A stretch of DNA of 64,000 nt from Aquiflexum lacus. Lineage in GTDB: Bacteria > Bacteroidota > Bacteroidia > Cytophagales > Cyclobacteriaceae. This document shows positions 51,897 to 61,398 of the stretch, piece by piece. The notes beneath the pieces are model-generated. The model searched no databases. It was not told where the DNA came from and worked only from the letters and a program-made list of their open reading frames with translations. The DNA lies in NCBI RefSeq assembly GCF_015476655.1, contig NZ_JABFHF010000001.1, positions 62,001 to 126,000 on the forward strand. The letters run 5' to 3'. Within the stretch, counting starts at the first letter, position 1. Every line of letters begins with the position of its first letter. The translations under genes and the position numbers were made by a program.

Positions 51897-52946
51897 TTAC
51901 CTGAAATCCCCCACCTTCATCCCTTTCCTAAATGTCCCAAACCCAAACATAGATGGTTCGTATTTTCCTACAATGGAGACATCCATGTCAGGTGTAATTT
52001 TATCAGGCATATCAAGGCCCCAGAATACCGCATTTACGATAAGTCTTCTCAGATCTGCGCTTTGCAAATCCACAGAAGCGCCCATCGTAGTCGTGAATAC
52101 TTTGCCTTTTTTACCTCCCTCAACCTGATAGTCTTTTGTCCAGGCCATGGGCATCACGGATTTTTCCCAATTTACAGGGGCATCAGCGGTCATTCCTGAG
52201 GTAGGAACCCCGTACACCAGCACATGCGCTTCTGGAACAAGATTTTTTACAGTATATACATCTGAGGCTACCCAAATGTCTTTCACTCCTTTTAAGATAG
52301 GATGGTCTTCTTGTTGGGGTATTCCGCTGATAAGTCCCCTTGCCCCTTCTTTGCCATGGTCGCCATGATGGGCAACCCAGGTTTCCCCCAAGATTTGCCT
52401 TCCGAATCCTCCTTCCCATCCTTGGGTTTTGTTTCTCCAATCATATTTGGCGTAGGGACTGTTTTTGTTTTTTTCATAATGAAATCCATGGGTGGCAGTT
52501 CTCAATCCAATGATTGGTTTTCCGGCCAATATGTAATCATGAAAATGCTTGGTCTGCTCATCAGGTAATTCCCGAAAGCGGGTCAACATGATCATCAGGT
52601 CAGCTTTGGTCAAATGTTCCAAACCGGGGATGTTGTTTTGGAATGAGGGTACAATATTTCCTGTTTCAGGTTCGATCGGAAAAAGTACTGTGCAGGTAAA
52701 ACCGTAATGCTGAGCGAGTAATTTCCCCAGCATGGGCATGCCTTCTTCGGAACGGTATTCGTCATCGCCGCTGACCAAGACAATATGCTTGCCTTTGCCG
52801 GGGCCCGATGACCCCTCAAAACGCAACCATGTTTTTCCTTCCTGGGCGTTTGTTAGGGAAATGAAAAAAACCAAAAATAAACATGTAAGAGAAAATTTGA
52901 AAAACGGAATGGTGGTTTTGATGACTTGTCGAAAGTGTTTGTGCAT
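51897..52946 (-). CDS. Secreted ThuA-like domain protein
   Basis: About 349 aa from the ATG at 52946; a GTG at 52973 is possible but adds residues before the signal. The signal peptide (FFKFSLTCLFLVFFISLTNA) ends near residue 35. The rest is a ThuA-like, glutamine-amidotransferase-fold domain: GKHIVLVSGDDEYRSEEGMP (about 50-69), LTKADLMIMLTRFRELPDEQ, GKPIIGLRTATHGFHYEKNK, VAHHGDHGKEGARG and GKVFTTTMGASVDLQSADLR. The class I amidotransferase nucleophile Cys is absent, as in other ThuA proteins, whose activity is unsettled. ThuA proteins commonly accompany DUF1080 and PVC-type cytochrome genes. It lies upstream of the epimerase-sulfatase pair. Confidence 0.88.
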   Translation of the reverse strand: MHKHFRQVIKTTIPFFKFSLTCLFLVFFISLTNAQEGKTWLRFEGSSGPGKGKHIVLVSGDDEYRSEEGMPMLGKLLAQHYGFTCTVLFPIEPETGNIVPSFQNNIPGLEHLTKADLMIMLTRFRELPDEQTKHFHDYILAGKPIIGLRTATHGFHYEKNKNSPYAKYDWRNKTQGWEGGFGRQILGETWVAHHGDHGKEGARGLISGIPQQEDHPILKGVKDIWVASDVYTVKNLVPEAHVLVYGVPTSGMTADAPVNWEKSVMPMAWTKDYQVEGGKKGKVFTTTMGASVDLQSADLRRLIVNAVFWGLDMPDKITPDMDVSIVGKYEPSMFGFGTFRKGMKVGDFR

Positions 52947-53364
52947 AGGTTTATTTGTTAAGAGAAAATTCACTCATTTTTTCATTCATCCAAAAGATAC
53001 TTTGAAAGTGGATTTGAAAAAAGGGATTTTTGATAAGATTTGTAAAAAATGGAATTCGAGGACTGAAATGAAATTTTTTTATGTAAAACCTATCAAAAAT
53101 ATTAGGTTAAAAAGCGATTAAAAGTTTTGAGTTTTAAATTGAATTGATGAAATAAGTGAGATTTGAATTAATTTTTTGAGGGAATTATATTTCCGACTCA
53201 TGGTATGCACACTTATCTTTAGTGCTAAAATGGTTTTGGGATTGTAGTATTTTAATTTCAGGCATGTTGTACTTATGATGTAGCCATTTTTCAAAGTGAT
53301 GGAACAATCCTAAGTAGTTTTAGGGCTCGCGATCAATCTTCAATACACCCAATTCAAAAAACTT
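52947..53364. other. Divergent intergenic region (ThuA / GH81)
   Basis: A 418-bp AT-rich gap between divergent genes. It holds a candidate GH81 promoter at 53162-53193 (described separately). No convincing ORF, RNA gene or repeat is visible; the long A/T runs near 53010-53110 are unremarkable. Confidence 0.45.
53162..53193 (+). promoter_or_regulatory. Candidate promoter for the GH81 gene
   Basis: TTTG (53162-53165), a 20-nt spacer and TATATTTC (53186-53193) approximate the Bacteroidota pattern TTTG-N19/20-TAnnTTTG with one mismatch. If used, the transcript would have a leader of about 165 nt before the ATG at 53365. Confidence 0.3.
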
Positions 53365-56300
53365 ATGTCTGCAAGTCATCTAAAATTATTTTTTAGCCTC
53401 ATCATGATTTATTTTTTGTTTTCGAATATGAATGTATCAGCACAGTTTGTGCCCATAGGCGATGGAGGTTATACCACAACATTTCCCGGTACTGATGCGG
53501 CGGGAAGGAACGGATTTCCTCCCGGTACGCCCCAACTCAGTGAGAACGCCATTGGCAAACCTGTTCCGACAAACGATTGGTGGTCCTTGTTGCTTCAAAG
53601 TAATCATGTAAGCAATCTGTTCAATTACCCGATGGCTCTAAAAACAAAGCCAGCTGGCTTGGTGGTCAGTTATATTCCTTGGGGTGTCTATGATGACCAG
53701 GAACCTATCGTGGTGGGATTAGCAGGATTGAATGCACAACGAGCTACAGTGGCGGACTATTCAGATTGGACGGTGACCATAGACTGGAATGATGGAGGCG
53801 AACATTTGCAGGTGACTTCCGGGGTGGCTATGCCATTTTTATATTTCAATAAAGAGACAGACGACAACCTTCAGATTACCGTCAACCTTGGGAATGCGAC
53901 TATCTCAGGAGAAATGCTGATGATAGAAAACGCACGGAATGGAGCGGATTTTGTGTTTTATGCTCCTTCGGGAAGTACCTGGACCCAAAGCGGAAAAGTT
54001 TATTCATCCACATTGAATGGGAAAGATTATTGGTCTATGGCCATGTTGCCCCTGACCACAACCAATATTGCACAGGTTGCAGAATCCTATAAAAAATACG
54101 CTTATGTATTTCCTGCAAATACGACTGCTTCCTGGAATTTTGACGAAGCAACTTCTGTCATCAGGACAGAATTTGTAATTGAAAATGACATCAAAGAAGG
54201 GGAAGAAACAGCCCCCTTGATAGGATTATTACCCCATCAGTGGGACAATCTGGCGCCGGATTCACCTCGACCCGACCTCTTGAGTTACAGCTCGGTCAGG
54301 GGTGAAATCAAAACCATGGCAAGTACTTCCTTCAGCGTGGAAAATACATACTATGGTATTTTACCCACCCTTCCCTATCAGACCAATTATAGTGAGGGCT
54401 TTAGTGTAGCAGAGTTGGACCAAAAAGTAAAACAACTGGAAAATGACGGTCTGAGTACCTGGACTGATTCCTATAATGAGGGGCAGATGATGAATCGTCT
54501 GATTCAGACCGCAAGAATCGCCCACGAAATGGGGAATTTAGAATCCCGTGACAAGATGATTGCGACCATCAAAGAAAGATTGGAGGATTGGTTGACTGCC
54601 AAACCCGGACAGGTGGCATTCTTATTTTACTATAACAAAGATTGGTCAGCCATGCTTGGTTATCCGGCAGGACATGGTCAGGACACCAACCTGAATGACC
54701 ACCATTTTCATTGGGGGTATTTTATCCATGCAGCAGCATTTTTGGAACAGTTTGAACCTGGTTGGGCTGAAGGTTGGGGAGAAATGGTCAATCTCTTAGT
54801 ACGGGATGCCGCTTCACCGGACCGGAGTGATGCGATGTTTCCGTTTCTGAGAAATTTCAGTCCTTATGCGGGGCATTGTTGGGCCAATGGATTTGCAAGT
54901 TTCCCACAGGGAAATGATCAGGAATCCACTTCAGAAAGTATGCAGTTCAATTCCTCCTTGATACATTGGGGGACCATCACAGGCAATAAAGAAATCAGGG
55001 ACTTGGGAATTTATCTCTATACTACGGAGCAGACGGCCATTGAAGAATATTGGTTTGATATCCATGAGCGAAATTTTGGACCTATACAGCAGTACAGTTT
55101 GGTTTCTCGGGTATGGGGCAATTCCTACGACAACGGAACTTTTTGGACCAATGATATTGCTGCATCTTATGGCATAGAGCTCTATCCGATTCATGGGGGT
55201 TCTCTTTATCTCGGACATCATCAGGATTATGCTACCAAGCTTTGGAATGAAATAGCTGCTAATACTGGGATTTTAAGAAATGAGGCAAATGATAATCTTT
55301 GGCATGACCTGATGTGGAAGTATCTGGCTTTTACAGATCCTCAGAAAGCGATTGATCTTTATGACAGTTATCCCAATCGAAACCTAAAATTCGGAGTGTC
55401 AGATGCCCAAACTTACTATTGGCTTCATGCGATGAATGCCATGGGTAAAGTGGATGTTTCTATTACCTCAAATTACCCTACGGCCGCTGTGTTTATCAAA
55501 GATGGAGTGAGGACCTATGTGGTCAATAACTATGAAAAAAGCCCGATCACGGTACTGTTTTCGGATGGCACTACCCTGGAAGCTCCGGCCCGCACCATGG
55601 TCACAAACTATGATGTGGACATAGAAAGTGAACTTTCAGTCAGTTTTAATCAAGCCTATGTCAATGGCAGCGTGGACCTGAGTTTGAATGTAGAAAAAGG
55701 TACCCCCACAAAAGTTGAATTTTTTAGAGGTACTGAAAAGATCGGAGAACTGACCGAAGAACCCTATAATTTCAAAGCAGCCCAACTTCCATTGGGAGTG
55801 CATGATTTTTATGCGAAGGTTTTTGAAGGTGAAAAATTGGGAGTCTCCAATATCGTTTCCGTAGTAGTAGGAGACCAAGTTCCTTATTTGGGGACAGCTT
55901 GGGCAATTCCGGGAGTTATCGAAGCTGGAAATTATGATGTTTTTGAAGGAGGCAAAGGACAGGGAATTTCCTATTCGGATGTTTCGGTCAACAATGAGGG
56001 AGATTACAGGAAAGAAGAAAGTGTAGATGCAGCATTTGTCACAGGAGAAGGGGCCACCATAGGATGGATTGTAAGTGGGGAATGGGTAGAATACACAGTC
56101 AATGTCGAAAAAGCAGGACTGCAAAAAATGGAATTCCGCTATGCTTCCGGAAATGCAAGTGGTGGAGGCCCATTCTGGCTTGAACTAAACGGCAAGAAAA
56201 TCACGGATAACATTTCTGTTGGCACCACAGGTGGTTGGGATAAATGGAGAACGCAGACTGTAGAGGGAATCCCTTTTGTAGGAGGTGAAAATATCTTAAG

Positions 56301-58476
56301 GATATCCTTTGGAAATGGAGAGCTAAACTTTGGAAAAATGACCTTTACTTATGAAGGAGAATTGCCATACAGTCAGCCGACTGCCAGTGCCGGAAATAAC
56401 ATTGTAGTTATTTTGCCGGAAGCAACCACAACTTTAACGGGGTCTGGTTCAGATCCTGATGGTGGTGAACTGACCTACTTTTGGATACAGGAATACGGAC
56501 CCAGTGTGGCGACGATAAATGATCCCAATGCTTCAAGCACTCTTATCAGTGGGTTAACAGAGGGTATATATAGTTTTAGTTTGACAGTAAGTAATGGGGA
56601 ATACGAGGATTCTGACCAGGTTTTGGTGATTGTGAGCAATGATGCAAACATTCCGCCTGTTGTGGCCATAAGTTCGCCATCCAATAATCAGGAGTTTATT
56701 CAAGGAAGGCCGATTGATATTGTGGCCATAGCCAAGGACCTTGATGGTTCGGTAGATCAGGTAGAATTTTTCGCAGGAGAAAACAGCATCGGTACAGCTA
56801 CTTTTGAACCATGGAAAGTGAGTTGGTCAGGTAGTGTTGGCCAGCATCAGTTAACGGCAATTGCCAAAGACAATGATGGAAATATGGCTACTTCTGCACC
56901 CGTAACTATTCGGTTTACTGAAGCGCCTTCCTGCAGCGGAATTTCCGAAAATGGAGATTTCAGGTATGAATTTTCAGATGATGCCAGTAATCCTACGCTG
57001 ACCTTTATCCCTACGATTTCCGGAATGGGGAATCAGGTTTTGATACTTTATTACGGAACATCGGCGAATGGGAATTTTCCTGGATATGGGGTAAGACCAA
57101 ATGTACCGTTTAGGATAAATGCTCCTGAGGGAAGCACAGTGTATTTTTATTATACTTATTCCCATCCAACACAAGGAGAAAAAAACAATTCTGGCCAGAG
57201 GATTTCTTATGTGGTGGGCACCTGTCAGGGTACTGATGATGGTAATGGTGGAGGTTCCGGAGGAGGTCCGGTAATTGATTTTCCTATGACTTTTGAGGAA
57301 GATTTTGCTTGGAATAGCCTGATTACGAATTTTGATGGAGGAGATCTATCGGTCATCAATAACCCCGATAAGAATATAAACCAAAGCCCTAAAGTGGCAA
57401 AGATGGTAAAGAATGCAGGGCAGATTTGGGGTGGGGCCTTTATTACCAAGACCTCAGCGATTGATTTCTCTAAGGGTACAGACTTTACAGTTTCGGTATG
57501 GGCACCAAGAGTCAACACCCCAATGTTGCTGAAATTTGAGAATGAGTTTGATGGAGGACAGGCATTCGAAAAAGAAGTGACAATTCCTGAATCAAAAAAA
57601 TGGGTGGATATCACTTTTGATATGAGCGGTTTCAATCCTTCAATCAGCTATAAAAAAATAGTGGTGATTTTCGATCTGGGTAATGTTGGGAATGGTTCTG
57701 CAGATTATACTTGGTATTTTGATAATATCCGGCAGGGAGAAATTGCTCAAGTCCAACTCGAACAGGTAATTACTTTTGGGGAGATTGAAGCCAAAACCAT
57801 GGGAGATGCTCCATTTACATTGACAGCTGCAACTGATTCCGGTTTGGAAGTTTCTTTTGAGAGCGAAAATGATCACTTAGGTATCGAGGCTAACCTGGTT
57901 ACGCTTTTGAAGCCGGGAAGGGCAGCCATCATCGCAAGTCAAAACGGAAATGATCAATACCTTCCTGCGGTATCGATCAGCAGAGTGTTTTGTGTCAATC
58001 CATCGAAACCAACCATAAATATGACCGGAGTAGGAAGTAGTTCGGTGATTTTATCGTCAAGCTCTTCTGAGGGTAACCAATGGTTTCTCGATGGTGAATT
58101 GATTGCGGATGCTACAGGGGAAAGTTTAGAAGTATCCTCTTTCGGAACCTTCTCTGTACAGGTAAACATTGATGATTGCATCAGTGAAATTTCTGACGAG
58201 ATCACACTTGTGGTGAACAGTACAGGGATGGAAATCGGCGGAGATGTAATCATCTACCCAAATCCGGCCGACAATCACCTTTTTATTAAAGGAATCAGTG
58301 GGGCGATCAGATCTGCAGATTTGGTGGACATGGCAGGGAGGGCTCATACAATTGAATTTGAAGAGTTTTCGGAGGGATACAGAATGGATATTTCAAATTT
58401 GCCTTCCGGGGTTTACATGATCAGATTATTTCAGGGAAATAAGCAATCTATTCACAAAATCCTTAAAAAGTATTGA
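53365..58476 (+). CDS. Secreted GH81 endo-beta-1,3-glucanase, multimodular, T9SS cargo
   Basis: A 1703-aa laminarinase-type enzyme. The signal peptide ends near SAQ27. The GH81 catalytic part covers about 35-740 with the family motifs DHHFHWGYFIHAAA (Asp445) and GNDQESTSESMQFN (about 517-530), which hold the presumed catalytic Asp/Glu. The tail then shows an Ig-like domain (about 750-835), CBM6 (about 838-1000, GWIVSGEWVEYTVNVEKAG), a PKD/cadherin-like domain (about 1005-1095), another Ig-like domain (about 1097-1185) and a CBM56-like beta-glucan binder (about 1188-1285, YYGTSANGNFPGYGV). A Gly-rich linker, a galactose-binding-like domain (about 1305-1465), MBG/Ig-like repeats and a type IX secretion C-terminal domain (from about 1630, IIYPNPADNHLFIKG to IHKILKKY) complete it. 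It would hydrolyse beta-1,3-glucan at or outside the cell surface. Confidence 0.94.
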   Translation: MSASHLKLFFSLIMIYFLFSNMNVSAQFVPIGDGGYTTTFPGTDAAGRNGFPPGTPQLSENAIGKPVPTNDWWSLLLQSNHVSNLFNYPMALKTKPAGLVVSYIPWGVYDDQEPIVVGLAGLNAQRATVADYSDWTVTIDWNDGGEHLQVTSGVAMPFLYFNKETDDNLQITVNLGNATISGEMLMIENARNGADFVFYAPSGSTWTQSGKVYSSTLNGKDYWSMAMLPLTTTNIAQVAESYKKYAYVFPANTTASWNFDEATSVIRTEFVIENDIKEGEETAPLIGLLPHQWDNLAPDSPRPDLLSYSSVRGEIKTMASTSFSVENTYYGILPTLPYQTNYSEGFSVAELDQKVKQLENDGLSTWTDSYNEGQMMNRLIQTARIAHEMGNLESRDKMIATIKERLEDWLTAKPGQVAFLFYYNKDWSAMLGYPAGHGQDTNLNDHHFHWGYFIHAAAFLEQFEPGWAEGWGEMVNLLVRDAASPDRSDAMFPFLRNFSPYAGHCWANGFASFPQGNDQESTSESMQFNSSLIHWGTITGNKEIRDLGIYLYTTEQTAIEEYWFDIHERNFGPIQQYSLVSRVWGNSYDNGTFWTNDIAASYGIELYPIHGGSLYLGHHQDYATKLWNEIAANTGILRNEANDNLWHDLMWKYLAFTDPQKAIDLYDSYPNRNLKFGVSDAQTYYWLHAMNAMGKVDVSITSNYPTAAVFIKDGVRTYVVNNYEKSPITVLFSDGTTLEAPARTMVTNYDVDIESELSVSFNQAYVNGSVDLSLNVEKGTPTKVEFFRGTEKIGELTEEPYNFKAAQLPLGVHDFYAKVFEGEKLGVSNIVSVVVGDQVPYLGTAWAIPGVIEAGNYDVFEGGKGQGISYSDVSVNNEGDYRKEESVDAAFVTGEGATIGWIVSGEWVEYTVNVEKAGLQKMEFRYASGNASGGGPFWLELNGKKITDNISVGTTGGWDKWRTQTVEGIPFVGGENILRISFGNGELNFGKMTFTYEGELPYSQPTASAGNNIVVILPEATTTLTGSGSDPDGGELTYFWIQEYGPSVATINDPNASSTLISGLTEGIYSFSLTVSNGEYEDSDQVLVIVSNDANIPPVVAISSPSNNQEFIQGRPIDIVAIAKDLDGSVDQVEFFAGENSIGTATFEPWKVSWSGSVGQHQLTAIAKDNDGNMATSAPVTIRFTEAPSCSGISENGDFRYEFSDDASNPTLTFIPTISGMGNQVLILYYGTSANGNFPGYGVRPNVPFRINAPEGSTVYFYYTYSHPTQGEKNNSGQRISYVVGTCQGTDDGNGGGSGGGPVIDFPMTFEEDFAWNSLITNFDGGDLSVINNPDKNINQSPKVAKMVKNAGQIWGGAFITKTSAIDFSKGTDFTVSVWAPRVNTPMLLKFENEFDGGQAFEKEVTIPESKKWVDITFDMSGFNPSISYKKIVVIFDLGNVGNGSADYTWYFDNIRQGEIAQVQLEQVITFGEIEAKTMGDAPFTLTAATDSGLEVSFESENDHLGIEANLVTLLKPGRAAIIASQNGNDQYLPAVSISRVFCVNPSKPTINMTGVGSSSVILSSSSSEGNQWFLDGELIADATGESLEVSSFGTFSVQVNIDDCISEISDEITLVVNSTGMEIGGDVIIYPNPADNHLFIKGISGAIRSADLVDMAGRAHTIEFEEFSEGYRMDISNLPSGVYMIRLFQGNKQSIHKILKKY

Positions 58477-58577
58477 AGGTTTGATTTAATTTAGGGTTAT
58501 CGGGAGTGGTTGAACTGATAAATTATTTTGGCCGATTTCAAAATTCTTAAATCATAGGATAGTAGGTTCCTCTGTTT

Positions 58578-58592
58578 TTTGTATATTTTGAA
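58578..58592 (+). promoter_or_regulatory. Promoter-like motif TTTGTATATTTTGAA before the DUF1593 gene
   Basis: TTTGTATATTTTGAA ends 23 nt before the ATG at 58616 and matches the stretch before the NIPSNAP gene (26165-26179) at 14 of 15 positions. Both contain a TAnnnTTTG core close to the Bacteroidota -7 element. Confidence 0.4.
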
Positions 58593-58615
58593 ATCCATCA
58601 AACCCTAAATAAACC

Positions 58616-60031
58616 ATGAAATTCCTATCAGCACTTTGTTTGTTTTTTGTAATTGGTTTTTCAATTGCCCAAACTCCCCTAACCTTTGAAGAACCTGTCA
58701 AACAAAGGGTTTTTGTCTTAACCGATATTACCAACGAACCGGATGACCAACAGTCCATGGTTCGTTTTCTGGTCTATGCCAATGAGTATGACATCGAGGG
58801 AATTGTGGCGACCACTTCCACCCATCTCAGAAATCAAACCCGAAAGGATAAAATCGAAGAGCTGATAAAAAATTACGGAAAGGTAAAAGCCAATCTGGAC
58901 AAACATGCTGATGGGTTTCCGAGCATGGATGATCTGTTGGGGGTGACTTCGGAACATTTGCCATTGTACAGTATGGATGGGGTAGGGGAAGGGAAAGATT
59001 CTCCCGGTTCTGAAATGCTGATCAAGGCCGTGGATAGAGATGATGATCGGCCGCTTTGGATTTCTGTTTGGGGAGGTGCCAATTGCCTCGCACAGGCCCT
59101 TTGGAAAGTGAAAAATACCAGATCAGAGGCAGAGGTGAAAAAGTTTGTAGACAAGTTAAGAATCTATACCATTTCCGACCAGGATTTTGCAGGGCCTTGG
59201 GTCAGGCATAATTTCCCTGGTATTTTCTATATCGTGGATGCAAGTGCCGGGGACAATTCGCGGGAATATTACAAAGCGACTTGGACAGGGATAGCTGGAG
59301 ACAGGTGGTATAAAAATGCGCCGATAGTGGATTTTGACTTGGTGGACAATCCTTGGTTGATGGAAAATATTCGGGACAATCATGGTCCTTTGGGAGCCAA
59401 TTACATTCCTTTGGAATATATCATGGAAGGGGATACTCCCTCGTTTTTAGGATTGATCAATAATGGTTTGGCATGGTACAAAAGTCCAGCTTATGGAGGT
59501 TGGGCAGGTAGGTATCAGCTATGGCAGTCTTATGGAGAAGTGGATAAAATATGGACTTCATCTATTGAGACCCAAGATGAAGTTACTTTGCCAGATGGAA
59601 GAAAAGAAGCTTCCAATCAGGCTACTATCTGGAGGTGGAGAAAAGCTTTCCAGCATGATTTTGCAGTAAGAATGGACTGGAATGTTGCCCAAACTTACAA
59701 AGGTGCTAACCACAATCCCATCATCATGCTGAACGGAAATGAGGGGAAAGCATTGGCCAAAGCTAAAGTCGAAGCAGGGAAGACTGTTCGCTTATCAGCT
59801 AAAGGCACCTTTGACCCTGATGGTGATCAGGTCAAATATCATTGGTGGATATACAAAGAAATTGGGGGATTCAATGGGCAACTGGAATTCTTCAATCCCT
59901 ATGCAGATGAACAAAGTTTTGAAATGCCAAAATTGAATGAGGGACAATTCCTGCATATTATTTTGGAGGTACAGGATAGTGGTGAACCGAGTCTCTACAG
60001 TTACCGAAGAATCATCCTTAGCAATAATTAA
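58616..60031 (+). CDS. DUF1593 nucleoside hydrolase-like secreted protein
   Basis: A 471-aa protein with signal peptide (MKFLSALCLFFVIGFSIAQ). Residues about 28-330 are the DUF1593 domain, related in fold to inosine-uridine nucleoside hydrolases. RVFVLTDITNEPDDQQSMVR (about 31-50) holds the Asp-rich Ca2+ loop, followed by EGIVATTSTHLRN and PLWISVWGGANCLAQALWKV. The C-terminal 120 residues form a beta-sandwich (VRLSAKGTFDPDGDQVKYHW), the usual partner domain. Relatives occur in polysaccharide loci and were once called cellulose-binding; the substrate is not known. It is 18 bp upstream of the DUF5009 gene (one operon) and follows GH81 by 139 bp with its own promoter-like motif. Confidence 0.92.
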   Translation: MKFLSALCLFFVIGFSIAQTPLTFEEPVKQRVFVLTDITNEPDDQQSMVRFLVYANEYDIEGIVATTSTHLRNQTRKDKIEELIKNYGKVKANLDKHADGFPSMDDLLGVTSEHLPLYSMDGVGEGKDSPGSEMLIKAVDRDDDRPLWISVWGGANCLAQALWKVKNTRSEAEVKKFVDKLRIYTISDQDFAGPWVRHNFPGIFYIVDASAGDNSREYYKATWTGIAGDRWYKNAPIVDFDLVDNPWLMENIRDNHGPLGANYIPLEYIMEGDTPSFLGLINNGLAWYKSPAYGGWAGRYQLWQSYGEVDKIWTSSIETQDEVTLPDGRKEASNQATIWRWRKAFQHDFAVRMDWNVAQTYKGANHNPIIMLNGNEGKALAKAKVEAGKTVRLSAKGTFDPDGDQVKYHWWIYKEIGGFNGQLEFFNPYADEQSFEMPKLNEGQFLHIILEVQDSGEPSLYSYRRIILSNN

Positions 60032-60049
60032 TTTTCACAAAACTGAAAT

Positions 60050-61156
60050 ATGGGTCAAGATAACCTTCCTACATCAGGGCGTTTGATTTCCTTGGACGCT
60101 TACAGAGGGCTGACTATGTTTTTGCTGATTGCTGAAGCGGCAATGGTTTATCATACTTTTTTGAATGCCTTTTCTACTGAAAGTTTTTGGCATACTTTCT
60201 TTACCCAGTTCACCCATCATCCCTGGAATGGGCTAAGATTTTGGGATTTGATTCAGCCGTTTTTTATGTTTATCGTCGGGGTGGCAATGCCCTTTTCACT
60301 CAATAAAAGGTTGGCAATTGCAGGAGACAGGGGGAAAGTGACGAAGCATATTTTGAGACGCTGCTTTTTACTTTTTCTTTTCGGCACCGGCTTACATTGC
60401 GTGTACAATCAGAAATTGGTCTTTGAGCTTTGGAATGTGTTGACCCAACTTTCATTTACCATCCTGCTTACCTACTTCTTGATCAGACAGCCCTTCAAAA
60501 TCCAATTGGCAGTATCATTGGGGTTGTTGATCCTAACTGAAATGTTTTACCGTGTCTATGCCCCGGGATCCCCTTTTGTGATGGGTGAGAATTTCGGTTC
60601 CTACACCGATATGTTGCTGATGGGGAAAATCAATAAGGGAGGCTGGGTAGCTATCAACTGCATTCCTACCGCAGCCCATACCCTGTGGGGTGCCATGTGC
60701 GGAAACCTGCTCATGTCCAAAAAGACAGATCAGGAAAAAATAAAAGTCCTGATCATTGCAGGATTTATCGGTTTGTTCGCAGGGTACGGATTGGACTTAC
60801 TGGGAGTAACACCCATTATCAAAAGAATCAGTACCAGCTCATTTGTGTTGGCCTCAGGGGGATGGGCATTATTGGCCTTGGCATTCTTTTATTGGTTGTT
60901 GGATATGAAAAAACATCAATCCTTGGCCTTTGCTTTTATCGTGGTAGGCATGAATTCCATATTTATCTACTTGTTTGCGGAGGTGTTGGGTCACCGATGG
61001 TTATATGGATTTATTGAAATTTTCAGTGTTGGATTTTTGAAACCTATGGGCATTTCAGATGCCATATTGGGGATATTGACGGCATTGTTGACTTTGGGAG
61101 CAATGTGGTATTTGTGTTACTTTCTTTATAGAAAGAGGGTATTTTTTAAGATTTGA
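60050..61156 (+). CDS. DUF5009 / heparan-alpha-glucosaminide acetyltransferase-like membrane protein
   Basis: A 368-aa integral membrane protein with about ten hydrophobic segments. The opening RLISLDAYRGLTMFLLIAEA (about 10-29) and the next loop FTHHPWNGLRFWDLIQPFFM, with conserved His, are hallmarks of the DUF1624/DUF5009 (NagX/HGSNAT-like) group, which transfers acetyl groups across the membrane to amino sugars or is predicted to. It is the second gene of a two-gene unit with the DUF1593 protein. Acetyl-transfer activity in this subgroup is inferred from family, not shown; a transport role is an alternative. Confidence 0.88.
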   Translation: MGQDNLPTSGRLISLDAYRGLTMFLLIAEAAMVYHTFLNAFSTESFWHTFFTQFTHHPWNGLRFWDLIQPFFMFIVGVAMPFSLNKRLAIAGDRGKVTKHILRRCFLLFLFGTGLHCVYNQKLVFELWNVLTQLSFTILLTYFLIRQPFKIQLAVSLGLLILTEMFYRVYAPGSPFVMGENFGSYTDMLLMGKINKGGWVAINCIPTAAHTLWGAMCGNLLMSKKTDQEKIKVLIIAGFIGLFAGYGLDLLGVTPIIKRISTSSFVLASGGWALLALAFFYWLLDMKKHQSLAFAFIVVGMNSIFIYLFAEVLGHRWLYGFIEIFSVGFLKPMGISDAILGILTALLTLGAMWYLCYFLYRKRVFFKI

Positions 61157-61203
61157 GAATTTCAATCCATTTAGAACCATTTGACTTAACTTTGTTTTAG
61201 GCA

Positions 61204-61398
61204 TTACTTTCGATCTCTTAAGTTATTCAAGTCGATATCTAATTCTATACTACCTTTAAAAGTCACCAATCTTTTTCTCCTGATGACATTGATTTTTTCT
61301 TCTAATGCCTCTTTTATCAATTCGCTTATGGTTTTTGCATCTGAAAGTTTCATAGCCTCCTCAATCAGGGACTCAGGTATTTCTATATTGATTCTCAT
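61204..61398 (-). CDS. Orphan VapB-type antitoxin-like protein
   Basis: A 64-aa protein with the short N-terminal beta strand and helix-turn-helix of ribbon-helix-helix antitoxins: MRINIEIPESLIEEAMKLSD then KTISELIKEALEEKINVIRR. It matches the VapB/DUF2191 antitoxin pattern that normally precedes a PIN-domain VapC toxin gene. Here the next base downstream leads into the 3' end of a convergent gene only 47 bp away, so no VapC fits and none is visible nearby. It may be a solitary regulator or the remnant of a lost toxin-antitoxin pair. Confidence 0.8.
   Translation of the reverse strand: MRINIEIPESLIEEAMKLSDAKTISELIKEALEEKINVIRRKRLVTFKGSIELDIDLNNLRDRK

Noticed and set aside
55636-56124. 162-aa minus-strand open frame in the GH81 gene
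   Set aside because: It overlaps the Ig-like and CBM6 modules on the other strand and shows no domain.
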